From positions 50,125,430-50,189,429 of the forward strand of contig CM019692.1 of the NCBI GenBank assembly GCA_009760885.1: a stretch of 64,000 nucleotides of DNA. The letters run 5' to 3'. This document shows positions 32,435 to 42,261 of the stretch, one piece after another. The position numbers and the translations under genes are program-made. Under the pieces are notes generated by a model that saw nothing but the letters and a program-made list of their open reading frames with translations, did no database searches and had not been told where the DNA came from. How positions within the stretch are numbered: the stretch's first letter is position 1; each line of letters opens with the position of its first letter. This stretch comes from Achatina immaculata. Its lineage: Eukaryota > Mollusca > Gastropoda > Stylommatophora > Achatinidae.

Positions 32435-34110
32435 TTAGTTAGTAATGATCCAAGATATTTAAAAATCTCCACCTCTTCCAATTTTTCCTCATTGATACAT
32501 ATTTCAGCTGCCTTGTTTGTTTTGCTAGTTGTCATCAATTTAGTTTTCTTCGCATTAAGATAGAGGTTTTGCTCTTCACTGTTCTTACGGACTGACATAG
32601 TTAGTTTTTTCACTCCTTTTTGTGTTGTGGACTGTGTCATCAGCATATCTAATCTCTGGTATTTCATAACCTCCAGTTGCTATGGTATCATAATATTCTT
32701 TGTCTACATCTTCTCTAACACTCCTTATTATATTTTTTACAAGTTAACTAAGTAAGGCCTCAATATGCACCCCTGACGGACCCCTTGTTTTATATCACAC
32801 CAAATTGTTGTTTCACCATTTATTCTTATTGTTGCCTGTTGGCCTAAATACAACAATGATGTTAATTGTATCAAATGTGTTGGAAATCCCATTTTTTCCA
32901 TTATTTCCCAAAATTTCTGGTGTTGTGCACAATCAAATGCTTTTGCATAGTTTTAAAAAGATAAATATAGATTCACATTAAATTCTCTACACTTCTTTAT
33001 TATTAATCTTATGTTGAAATATAATCTCTTGTTCCTCTTCCTTGTCTAAAACCAGCCTGGACCATATTGATTTCTCCTTCTATTTCTTATGAAGTCTACC
33101 CATTATAATTTTTAACAGAATTTTACTGGCATGACTAATCAGGGCAACAGTTCTGTAGTTTGTGCATAATTTCAGGTTACCCTTTTTTTGGCAGTGGTAT
33201 GAATACAGTTCTTTTCTATTCTTTTGGCCAAATACCTGAATGCCAAATCTGTTTACATAGTGCATGATAGATTGTTGCACATTCCTTTCCTCCTACTTTA
33301 ATAAGTTCACCTGTTACCTCATCACATCCTGGTGATTTACCATTTTTCAGATTCTTTATTGGCCATAAAACTTCTTCTATTGTCGGTTCGGGTTCTTTCT
33401 CCTCCAATAATAATTCACACTGTTGATTTCTGCTTTCACAGTCAATTGTTTCATACATTCCTTTGCAATATTCCTTCCATCTTTCTAGAATTTCCTCTGT
33501 CTCTGTCAAGGTAATCCCCATCTCGTCACAAATTACATTTAGCTTAGGTGTGACATTTCTCGTCAATGTCTTCATTTCTTTAAACATTTCACTATCTCTT
33601 CCACACTTCTGATGTCCTTCTATTCTCTCACAACAATTCTGTACGTATTGTTTTTGCCTCTTCTTATGTTTATTATTATTTCTCTTGTTAAAGATTTATA
33701 TTCCTCCCTATTGTTATTTGTCACTTTCCATATCTTCTTCATTTCTTTACATTGTTTAATTAGTTCTAATGTGCCTGCTGTAATCCATTCATTCTTTTGT
33801 GTTTTATTTACTGGAACCATATCTTTAGCTGCTGTTATTAAGATATCTCTGGCCTGTGTAGCCAGTTTATCAGATGTCATCTCCTACTGTACAGCCACCA
33901 GTGTCTCAAAACTGTTATTCACTTCTATACCATATCGTTCTGGTATTTTTGTAAGATCAAAGCGGAGCAGTCTTGGTCCCCTAGCTGTCTTTTTTATCTT
34001 TATGTCTGCTATAATAACTCATGGTCCGTGTCACAATCGGCACCTGGTAGAGTTTTTACTGAAGTTATACTTCATCTCCACCTTTTTCACTAAAATGTCT
34101 TTTCCTATCA
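32425..34110 (-). pseudogene. LINE-E1 endonuclease end and RT, broken
   Basis: In order on the minus strand: IADIKIKKTARGPRLLRFDL near 34020-33960 (end of endonuclease); 33880-33620 with VNKTQKNEWITAGTLELIKQ; 33587-33216 with ERWKEYCKGMYETID, KNLKNGKSPGCDEVTGELIK, ICKQIWHSGIWP-like block; 33280-33080 LCTNYRTVALISHASKILLK; degraded motif A (FDCAQHQKFWEIMEKMGFP) near 32930; then 32667-32425 with NLYLNAKKTKLMTT and FKYLGSLLT. The YADD box is replaced by MLMTQ-type sequence after a frameshift. Not functional. Confidence 0.85.
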
Positions 34111-34274
34111 CCCATTAAAACTAACCTGACTATCCAGTTTGACCAAAATTACGAAACCTAGATGGGCTAGCTGCAGGGCTGATCTTAAGCTTAGATAAAG
34201 AAAAGACTTTGTTTTTGCCTACTTTTGTTATTCATGATTATTTTCACTGTGTTTATATTTGCTCTTGCATCAGC

Positions 34275-34438
34275 GTGTAATGGCTGTGTGAAGTAATGTC
34301 GTGACGTCCTGGCTATATGAAGTAATGTCATGATGTCCTGGCTGTACGAAGTAATATCGTGATGTCCTGGCTGTACGAAGTAATGTCGCGATGTCATGAC
34401 TGTATGAAGTAATGTCGTGATGTCATAACTGCATGAAG
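34275..34438. repeat. 29-bp minisatellite, left block (~6 copies)
   Basis: GAAGTAATGTCGTGATGTCC plus TGGCTGTAC recurs every 29 bp. The same unit resumes at 35560 after the dispersed repeat 34439-35559, so the two blocks look like one array split by an insertion. Confidence 0.92.
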
Positions 34439-34524
34439 TTGTGGACGATACGCGCTTAGATCGAGGGGTGTACGACCTTGACTGAAGCATCATTGTCCAC
34501 GTAGTTGGTAGTTGGTTTCGGAAA

Positions 34525-34578
<54 letters not shown>

Positions 34579-35559
34579 AATAGAGAGAGAGATATGAAAA
34601 CACTGGCTGGTATGCAGATGAGACAGAGGAAATAGCGGGGCGATGTCGCGCTTAGTTGTGTTTAGATTATTGTGTGTGTTTCGCATATTCTTCGTGCCCA
34701 CCTCATGTGGTGTAGATTATGTAGTTGTGCAGTAAGCTATAATGTAGGTTTCTGTGTTTATCGATATGGAAGTTCTGTGTATGATTTCAGTGTGATTTAT
34801 AGACATACTGGATGGGCAACATGTTTGATTCGTTGTTATGCTTTCATGTAGATTGATCTTGTGTTGCGGAAACGTGGGTATATATAGGTGTGTCATGGCA
34901 GCGCTAGCTGCATGGAATATGTGCCACGGCACATTAGATTCGTAATGTGGGCCACGTGTAGGGCCAAGAGAGCCCGGGACCTCGGGACCATCAGGTTTTC
35001 AATATGCAACATGAGAAGTCATTATCATATGGTATCGTGCTTAATAACCTTGCTTGTGCATTGACATAGTTCATCAATTTACTTTTATATTATCAATGAT
35101 TGCTTGAAGTAATTTGCTTGCATTGACATTGTTCATCCAGTTCTTCGTCCACTATGATGACACCCGTCTTGATGTCATGTTGATGCCAGTGTCAGTTGTA
35201 TGTGCTGTATAGTGAGATTAGAATGGCGTGTCCTTAATTTCAAACTTGGTGATTTGTACCGCATGTCAATGTATTGTGTACTGATTAAATGCTCAGGGTT
35301 TATGCATAATTAGCATACAATATATCAAGGAGGGGAGAACCCGGGTTGGATGTCATGATGGAGGAGCTAGATTGGCCTCGAGTACGGTAGTACATTGCCA
35401 AGGGAAATATTGGCCTCGAGTACGGTAGTACATTGCCAAGGGAAATATTGGCCTCGAGTACGGTAGTACATTGCCAAGGATTGTTGGTCTCTAACCATCT
35501 TAAGAAAATATATTCCTACCAATAATTATAAATGTAAACTTGCGCAAAAACAGGTTTTA
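34439..35559 (+). repeat. 1.1-kb dispersed repeat, copy 1
   Basis: Matches 42262-43475 in inverted orientation. Shared landmarks: TTAGATCGAGGGGTGTAC (34456), CCACCTCATGTGGTG (34700), (AT)n at about 34530-34560, ATACAATATATCAAGGAGGG (35320), GATGGAGGAGCTAGATTGGC (35358), then 38-bp units ATTGGCCTCGAGTACGGTAG at 35371-35481, and an end in GTTTTACA. No coding frame. Ends TGTGG..TTTTACA could fit a solo LTR, but flanking duplications are not clean; a non-autonomous Helitron-like or other element is equally possible. A (GA)n lies at 34561-34590. Confidence 0.8.
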
Positions 35560-36140
35560 CAACGTAATGTCACGACGTCATGACTATATGAAGTAATGTT
35601 GTGCTGTCCTGGCTATATTAAGTAATGTAGCTTTGTCATAGCTGTATGAAGTAATGTCGTGATGTTCTGGCAATATGAAGTAACGTCGCTATGTCATGAC
35701 TGTTTGAAGTATTGTTGCTTTGCCGTGACTACACGAAGTAATGTTTTGACTACACGAAGTAATGTTTTGACTACACGAAGTAATGTTTTGACTAAATGAA
35801 GTAATGTTTTGACTACATGAAGTAATGTTTTGACTACACGAAGTAATGTTTTGACTACATGAAGTAATGTTTTGACTACACGTAGTAATGTTTTGACTAC
35901 ACGAAGTAATGTTTTGACTACACGTAGTAATGTTTTGACTACACGAAGTAATGTTTTGACTACACGAAGTAATGTTTTGACTACACGAAGTAATGTTTTG
36001 ACTACACGAAGTAATGTTTTGACTACACGAAGTAATGTTTTGACTACACGAAGTAATGTTTTGACTACACGAAGTAATGTTTTGACTACACGAAGTAATG
36101 TTTTGACTACACGAAGTAATGTTTTGACTACACGAAGTAA
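35560..36140. repeat. 29-bp to 21-bp minisatellite, right block
   Basis: Begins with five 29-bp units like the left block (TGAAGTAATGTCGTGATGTT type), then from about 35735 becomes about 19 units of GAAGTAATGTTTTGACTACAC (21 bp), formed by loss of eight bases. Since 21 is divisible by 3 and no phase contains stops, both strands carry repeat-encoded frames (LLRVVKT on minus, TTRSNVL on plus). These are not genes. Confidence 0.95.
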
Positions 36141-36335
36141 CATTTCTGAACTGTGACTGGATAAAGTTTGCGTACCTTCATTTATTAATTCAAAACTTGC
36201 CTTTAACAACAGAAGAAGAAGAACAACAACAACAATCAGGGGATAGTACAAACACCGCTTCGTTAAAACTGAGGGGGAAAACACAAACTCCAGGACATGA
36301 AACCGAATTACTGAAAGTGAATCAATCGAAGTAAA

Positions 36336-36387
<52 letters not shown>

Positions 36388-36392
36388 GAACC

Positions 36393-36647
36393 TTAAGTGC
36401 CCAGGGACATGGGGCTTCCGCAAGGGTTTTCCACAAATACCTGTCTTTTGCCTTTTTTTTTTTTTTTTGCTCTTGCCCAGGTGAGCCCTCTATTTCTGAA
36501 CATCCTCTCTGTTGTTCTTCTCCATGTCTCTTTTGGTCTACCCTTACTTCTGTTCCCCTGTGGTGTCGACCTTAGTCCTATTTTTGGTAGTGAGTTGTCA
36601 GTCATTCGGAGCACATGTCCCAACCATCGCCAGCGTCTTTTCCTCAA
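36393..36647 (-). pseudogene. LINE-A2 ORF2 C-terminal tail
   Basis: KRRWRWLGHVLRMTDNSLP, RSKGRPKETWRRTTERMF, then a run of lysines (from an A16 tract near 36456-36472) where A1 has AEKKAKDRHLW. That homopolymer slippage shifts the last few residues. Stops directly before the GA tail. Confidence 0.85.
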
Positions 36648-36870
36648 TAATTGCTGCCAGTGGCTTCATCTGCATTTCTGCCAACAAGATGTTATTTCTT
36701 ATGTTGTTTGGTCAAAATAATTTACTAATTCTCCGTAAACATTTAGTCTGGAAAAAATCCATCTTGTTTTCTGTGGTTTTGGTGATTTTCCAGCATTCAC
36801 TTCCATAGAGTAGTACACTTAGAACATTACTCTTAAATATCCTGATTTTCATATTTATTCTTAGTTTTTT

Positions 36871-38210
36871 TTATTTCCATATAGTCTGCAGCACTGCAAA
36901 AGCCTGGTTTGCTCTAGTAAGTCTGCTGTTGATGTCCTCTGTGCTGTCTCCATTTTCTACTACTCTGCTGCCAAGGTATACAAATTCGTTGACCTCCTCC
37001 ACTAACTTTCTATCTAATCTGAGTACATTTCTGTTGTTCACATTTTGCTTCATTAACTTTGTCTTTCGCCAGTTGATCTTTAGTCCTATGCTGTTTGCAT
37101 TCTGAGTTAGCTTGTTTAATTTATCTTGCATATCTTTGTGGGTGCTTGATAGTAGACAAATGTCGTCCGCAAAGTCAAGGTCCTCCAGCACTGTGTCAAG
37201 GGTCCATTGTAATCCTCTGCGTTTGTCTGATGTTGCCTCCTTCATTAACCAGTCTACTGCCAAGATAAATAATGTTGGTGATAGTACACATCCCTGTTTC
37301 ACTCCTGTTTGTACTCTAAAGCTGCTGGAGGTATGTTCTCCACAGATCACTTTGCACTGAAAACCCTCGTATAGGGCTTTGATTACATTCATTATCTTAT
37401 GGGGGAGACCATGCCATCTTAGGATTTTCCACAGTGCATCTCTGTTGACACTGTCAAAGGCTTTCTCAAAATCAATAAACAATGCATATGTTGTGCTATG
37501 CCACTCATTTGCCTGTTCTAATATTTGTCTAAGTACAAATATGTGGTCTATGCATGATCTTCCTTTCCTAAATCCTGCCTGCTCTTTCCGAAGTTTTTCC
37601 TCAAGTGTTGGTACAATTCTGTTGATGATTATTCTGCAAAATACTTTACTGGTGAGTGGCAGTAAGGTAATGCCTCTCCAGTTCCCGCAATCTCTGAGGT
37701 CACCCTTCTTTGGTAGTTTTACTATAAGGCCAATTTTCCACTCCTCTGGAGCTTTTTCTAGATCCCAAATTTGTTGTAGTATCCAGCAGAGTTGTTTTGG
37801 TATTTCTGTTTCTTCTGCTTTCAACATCTCAGCAGTCACTTCATCTTCACCTGGTGCCCTGTCTAATTTTAGCTTCTTTATTGCCTCCTTTACTTCACTT
37901 ATTTTTATTGGTCCTGTATTGATGTTTAGTTCCGTTTTTGCTTCAGGTATGTCTATTGTTTGTGCTGCTTGTGTTCTGTTTAGTAGGGTGTTAAAGTGTT
38001 CCCTCCATCTTTCAATTTTTTTCTTTCTCCACTGACCAGTTGTCCCTTATGTGTCCTTACTGCACTCTCACATCGTGTGCTGAAGTTACCTATCATCTGC
38101 TTTGTGATTTTGTATATGGTTTTTATGTTATTTGCATATGCTGCTTTCTCTGTTGCTTCTGCTAAGTTGTCATAGTATTGACGTTTATCTTGACGGCATG
38201 ATTCCTTCAC
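36871..38210 (-). pseudogene. LINE-A2 reverse transcriptase, near-intact core
   Basis: Linker 38210-37980 (KESCRQDKRQYYDNLAEATE) ends by a one-base shift in an A run near 38022. The RT frame then runs to 36871 with no stop: RAPGEDEVTAEMLKAEE, CGNWRGITLLPLTSKVF, EQAGFRKGRSCIDHIFVLRQ, TTYALFIDFEKAFDSVNRD (motif A), VQTGVKQGCVLSPTLF, LEDLDFADDICLLSS (FADD intact), YLGSRVVENGD, stopping at LQTIWK. The continuous passage IDHIFVLRQILEQ shows what the 2-base deletion in A1 disrupted. The frame breaks again before the C-terminal tail. Confidence 0.93.
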
Positions 38211-38492
38211 TTCTTTGTCTTTTTGAGCATAATTACTTAAAACTTGTTCTTTAAGCCGTTGTGATTTGGTGTTCAGTAATTTTTTTCTTGATTTCTTTTC
38301 TTTGCTCTATCTTTTCCCGTGTGGTCTTGCTTATCCATTCCTCTTTTCTCCATTTCCGATATCCCAGCACCTCTTTTGCTGTTTCCTGTAGTGTTTTATT
38401 GAACTCTAGTATGGACATTTCTGCTTCGTCTTGTAAGACACTGAAGCGGTTCTTAAGTACTATTGAGAATTCATTCCTTGTTTGCTGATCTT

Positions 38493-39375
38493 TCAGTTTT
38501 GTTGTATCAAAACATGTCTTTCTGTGTTCTCCGATTTTGGCTTTATTAATTTTAGTTTTATTTTTGCTACCAGAATGTTGTGATCACTTCCTACATCTGC
38601 TCCTTTCCTTGCTCTCGCATCTTGTAGTGACCGTTTCCACTTGTTGTTTATTAGTATGTGATCGATTTGGTTTTCTGTGGTTTTATCTCGGGACCTCCAA
38701 GTCACTTTATGGATGTTTTTATGTTGGAAAATTGTCCCTCCGATGGTCATCATGTTTTCTTCACAGAAACTGCAGTCTTTCTCCATTTTCATTTATTTCT
38801 CCGATTCCTTCTCTCCCCTTGATTCTTCTTCTATCTTCATTTCCCTCAACTACTTTTGCATTGAAGTCGCCCAAGATGAGTAGCATATCATGCTTGGGTA
38901 TTGTTTCTACTGTGGCTTGGAGGCTGTTGTAAACATCTTCTTTTAATTCCTCTTCAGCTGCTTCTGCTGGTGCATAACAAACTATAATAGACAGCTTCGT
39001 GAATCTTGAGTTGAAGTGTGCATATAATAATCTCTCATTTATAGGGGTCCATTTCAGCAATGCTCTTGATGCTTCTTTTGTTATAATCAATGCTACTCCT
39101 CCTTCATGGTGATCTTTTTTACCTGACCATATTATTGTATCTTCTGTGTAGTGTGTTGTTAGTTTCCTTCTGCTTTGTTCTGTCCATCTTGCTTCTTGTA
39201 TTCCTAGTATGTCTAGTTTATATCTGTTCATTTCCTTGATGGTTTGTGCTAGTTTTCCAGTTTGATTAAGTGTTCTTACATTGCAGCTGCCTATTTGCAT
39301 CTTGTGTTTAGGTTCCAGGAGGTCTGCAGTTGGGCTGGGGACTTCCAGTGGCTGTCTTTCATCCACAACCTTCAT
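38493..39375 (-). pseudogene. LINE-A2 endonuclease domain, one frameshift
   Basis: Frame 39375-38761 has KMQIGSCNVRTLNQTGKLA (W of the usual GSWNVRTL replaced by C), LDILGIQEARWTE, GGVALIITKEA, LGDFNAKVV. A 2-base deletion relative to A1 near 38770 (GAGAAAGACTGCAG against GAGAAAGACTGTGCAG) ends this frame. The next, 38792-38493, resumes with CSFCEENMMTIGGTIF, TENQIDHILINNKW and GSDHNILVAKIKLKL with the SDH motif. All catalytic motifs of the fold are visible but split across two frames. Confidence 0.92.
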
Positions 39376-39816
39376 GGGCTCAGTTTCTTGATAAGCATTT
39401 CTCCTTCCACCTGCATTTGTTTTTCCCTTGCTTCCGTTTCTGTAGCAGTCTGATAGTTTTTTTTACCAGATAGGGTTGCTGGCCTATGCCGAACCCTCCT
39501 TAGTTGCCTTTTACGATCATGCGTGGTAGGGTACAGTGGTCCTATTCTTTGCAGATCCCGGGTATCACACCGGGGAGGGGGGGGGAGTAAAATTTTTAAG
39601 TTTAGAAAAATGCAGTACGCGATGTCGTATAAAATAATGTGGCTTACTGTTGTTCGAAAAATTATAACTATATTTTACGGTTATTTCTCTTCGACTAGAA
39701 AGCGGTTGGCGTAGACAGACAAAAGAAACATTGTCTGCTTCTTAATATTATACTTACAGCGCATAAGGGAGTTAATATAGACTGGGCCATTATTTGACAA
39801 TCCTAGTTAAGACATT

Positions 39817-40639
39817 GCAGGTTATGAAATACGAGAGATTATATATAGATGACACAGTATTACTGTCCACAGCACAAAAAGGAATGGAAAACTAATTATG
39901 TCAGTCCGTAAGAATAATGAAGAGCAAAACCTCTATTTTAATGCGAAGAAGACTAAACTGATGACAACTGACAAAACAAATAAGGCAGCTGAAGTATGTA
40001 TCAATGTGGAAAAACTGAAAGAAGTGGACAGTTTTGAATATCTTAGATTATTACTAGCTAATAATGGAGATTTATTGAGGAAAAATAAAAGGAGAACATC
40101 TATTGTTCTTCAGAAAGTAAGACAACTAACGAAGCTGTGGAGAGGAACAGACAGAACTACAAAAATAAGATTTTTAAGGGCATGCATCTTTCCCACCGCA
40201 TCATATGCCTGCGAGACCTGGACACTTAACAAAACAGTTGAGAAACACCATAAATCCCTTTGAATGTAAATGTTACAGAAGAGTTCTTCAAATATCGCGG
40301 ACCAAAAAAAAAGAACAAATATATCCATACTACAAAAACTTAATATTGAAGAAGGCTGGCTAGTAAAGAGTATTAAACAGAGAAAACTTAAATATTTTGG
40401 ACACATTAAACGTCATGATAATCTAGAGAAGACCTTTTTGGAAGGGTACGTAATAGGGAAAAAACAGAGGAAGACCAAGGCGAAAATGGCTGCAAGACGT
40501 CGTTGATAATCTGCAAATGGATGCATCAGCAGCAGGGCATCTTGTTTTAGATACAACTGAGAGGTCTATAGGAGAGCTGTTAGGGAGGCAAAGTTCCACA
40601 AGGGACATGCAAATGACTGACTGACTGACTGACTGACTG
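39817..40639 (+). mobile_element. LINE-E, 5'-truncated copy E2
   Basis: An 823-bp plus-strand insertion bounded by a perfect 12-bp duplication AGTTAAGACATT at 39805-39816 and 40640-40651. The 3' tail is (ACTG)n at 40612-40639. It encodes, with breaks, MSVRKNNEEQNLYFNAKK, FEYLRLLLANNGD, RFLRACIFPTASYACETW (39898-40263), then EEGWLVKSIKQRKLKYFGHI (40270-40506), i.e. the region after the RT catalytic box. Confidence 0.93.
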
Positions 40640-40689
40640 AGTTAAGACATTCTGCCATTCTTGCAAGTGTTTACAAGTGGAACAAACAA

Positions 40690-40939
40690 GGGGTAATCCT
40701 CTCATGCCTTAGAGGCACATAGGGATATGGTGTTAGTGCCCATATTTTCCTTGACCTGTCAGCACACTAGAGGGTGATATGGTCAGTATCACGCCTGGCT
40801 GCCTTTCCTTCCCCAACTCCAGAAGAAGTCGGGTACCCATTTCTACAGCTGGGTGACTGGGGTGCCGCCGGCCGGATTCGAACCCCCGACCTTCGCCATG
40901 AGAGACCAGTGCACTAACCACTTCGCCACTCAGACACCC
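40690..40939 (-). mobile_element. tRNA-derived SINE with intact pol III boxes and 11-bp TSD
   Basis: A 250-bp minus-strand element bounded by GGAACAAACAA at 40679-40689 and 40940-40950 (11/11). It begins GGGTGTCTGAGTGGCGAAGT, has A and B boxes, then a non-tRNA body ending in CTCTAAGGCATGAGAGGATT and ACCCCTT. Such SINEs are transcribed by RNA polymerase III and mobilised by a partner LINE. The perfect duplication and intact promoter indicate a recent insertion. A 5'-truncated relative of its last 60 bases lies at 57305-57366. Confidence 0.93.
40858..40939 (-). promoter_or_regulatory. SINE internal pol III promoter (tRNA-like head)
   Basis: A box TGGCGAAGTGG at 40918-40928 and B box GGTTCGAATCC at 40874-40884 (minus strand). 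The B box is a perfect consensus. The surrounding 80 bases resemble a class II-like tRNA head ending GGCACCCC that would pair with the GGGTGTC start. Confidence 0.88.
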
Positions 40940-40950
40940 GGAACAAACAA

Positions 40951-41744
40951 ACAAAGACACCAAAAAAAAAATTAGAAATAATTCGTCACATTTCTATGAA
41001 TGGAAAAAGTCAGACATCAGGAACTCATAACAACCGATTTTAAACAACGATTAGTCTTGATTTTATCTGGTAGCAGACATTCTCTAATAGCTACCATCAA
41101 AATACGGAGTCTGTTCTCTTGTTGACTGGTCCCTTCCTATTACTTGCTGACTGGTCCGTTCCGATTACTTGTTCACAAATAAAACGAATTCGTCCACGCG
41201 ACACGAAATTCGCTCTGTAACGTGGGCTTATTTTTGAAATATCTAAAACCATCAGTAGTAACTGGAGTAGAAAATGAATAATTGTTTCTGCAACTCAAAG
41301 ACACAATTGTAACTATCAAGCCAATATTTCTACTCTTCAGTGGACTACTTCCTAAGCCTCCGCAGAAAACTGAACAAAAGACTGATTTTGTTCTGACGAT
41401 AATAACAGAAGACTTGCTGGTAAATTAAAATCTTTTCAAGCTGACTTCATCAAATCGATACCAGACTTCTTTATAACTACGAAAGTATAGATTATTCAGT
41501 TCAATCTTGAAAATTATTGAAACGAAGTACATTTATTCGTATTTTGTTGAAAAGTAATCTACAGCTGAAATTTACTGATGGCTGCTTTTAAACAAAAGGA
41601 TGGGTTATTGAAAGACTTTAGTACGTAAATTATTAGAAGCAGTCCTTCACTATTACCTGTCTTTCATGAGGTCAGCTTCCAAGTTGCTTCCCACGTTGAT
41701 TATACATTCCTGGTCAAAGGACTTTTGCTGTTCGTCCAATCTAA
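40951..41744. other. No gene recognised
   Basis: AT-rich, with a weak two-copy repeat at 41110-41170 (TGACTGGTCC..TTCC.ATTACTTG). No coding evidence. Confidence 0.5.
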
Positions 41745-42040
41745 CTAGGTTAAAACAAAAAATAAACATTTGGATAACCTCAAGATCACAATCTATAAAT
41801 CTAATGTACACTTCACTTTGTTTATATGCAATGGAAACGTGGAGAATAGAAAGCAGACTGAGGTTATTTGAAGGAAAATGCCTTGTGAAGAATGCGTGAA
41901 AAAAAAGAGGAAATAGCCAAACATACGGGCATTGAGAACGCTGCTAAAGAGGTCAAAAGACAAGGATGGAAATGGTTGGGTCACATACTACAAATGGAAA
42001 AGAACAAGCCACCCATATGTCTGAATCAGTATTTCATTCT
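41745..42040 (+). pseudogene. RTE-like LINE C-terminal relic
   Basis: A worn fragment: LCLYAMETWRIESRLRLFEG KCLVKN within 41815-41895, then after a frameshift EVKRQGWKWLGHILQMEKNK at about 41950-42010. YxxETW followed by KRxxWKWLGHxLRM is the standard end of RTE-like ORF2 proteins (compare ERRWRWLGHVLRM in LINE-A). No boundaries determined. Confidence 0.55.
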
Positions 42041-42261
42041 CTAGAATACTAATACATCACTGTTAAACGGTTATTTTACTTAGCTTCAATACTAAGAAAC
42101 AAAAACCTGTTACATTGATATACACCGAGTACCAATAGACTTACAAGAAGCCAGGCGAACAATAACAAGACCACTACATTGTCAGCAATACGAACATGAC
42201 CAGTTTAACATGAGTAACAACTCAACCATGATAACTTACAAATGGCACAGGTAAGACGGAG

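Larger units (their letters stand above)
30815..34120 (-). mobile_element. LINE-E (RTE-like), copy E1, split by nested LINE-F
   Basis: Minus-strand element reading from about 34120 (C-terminal end of the endonuclease) to about 30830 (ORF2 tail). It is interrupted at 31384-32434 by another LINE in the same orientation, flanked by TTAGTTA at 31377-31383 and 32435-32441. The undisturbed copies E2 and E4 show the two halves of E1 to be contiguous: E4 has CCATTATTAGTTAGTAGTGA at this place. So E inserted first and F later. Numerous frameshifts. The 3' end carries only a short ACTG-type tail. Confidence 0.88.
36340..39585 (-). mobile_element. LINE-A (RTE/CFDP2 type), full-length copy A2
   Basis: A 3,246-bp minus-strand insertion bounded by a 10-bp duplication AGTAAAATTT at 36330-36339 and 39586-39595. 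Its 3' tail is a 45-bp (GA)n run, seen as (CT)n at 36340-36384. The 5' UTR (ACCGGTGTGATACCCGGGAT region, 39572 down) is shared with A1, confirming both are full length. It is more intact than A1 in the RT domain. Confidence 0.95.

Noticed and set aside
35694..36284. 196-codon minus and 94-codon plus repeat proteins
   Set aside because: 21-bp units are codon-phased; open on both strands, no flanking gene structure.
39817..40639. Treating LINE-A2 and LINE-E2 as one element
   Set aside because: Opposite strands, separate families, and each has its own target duplication.
40858..40939. Functional tRNA gene
   Set aside because: It is the head of a SINE: flanking TSDs enclose a 250-bp unit with a non-tRNA body, and the cloverleaf is only partial.
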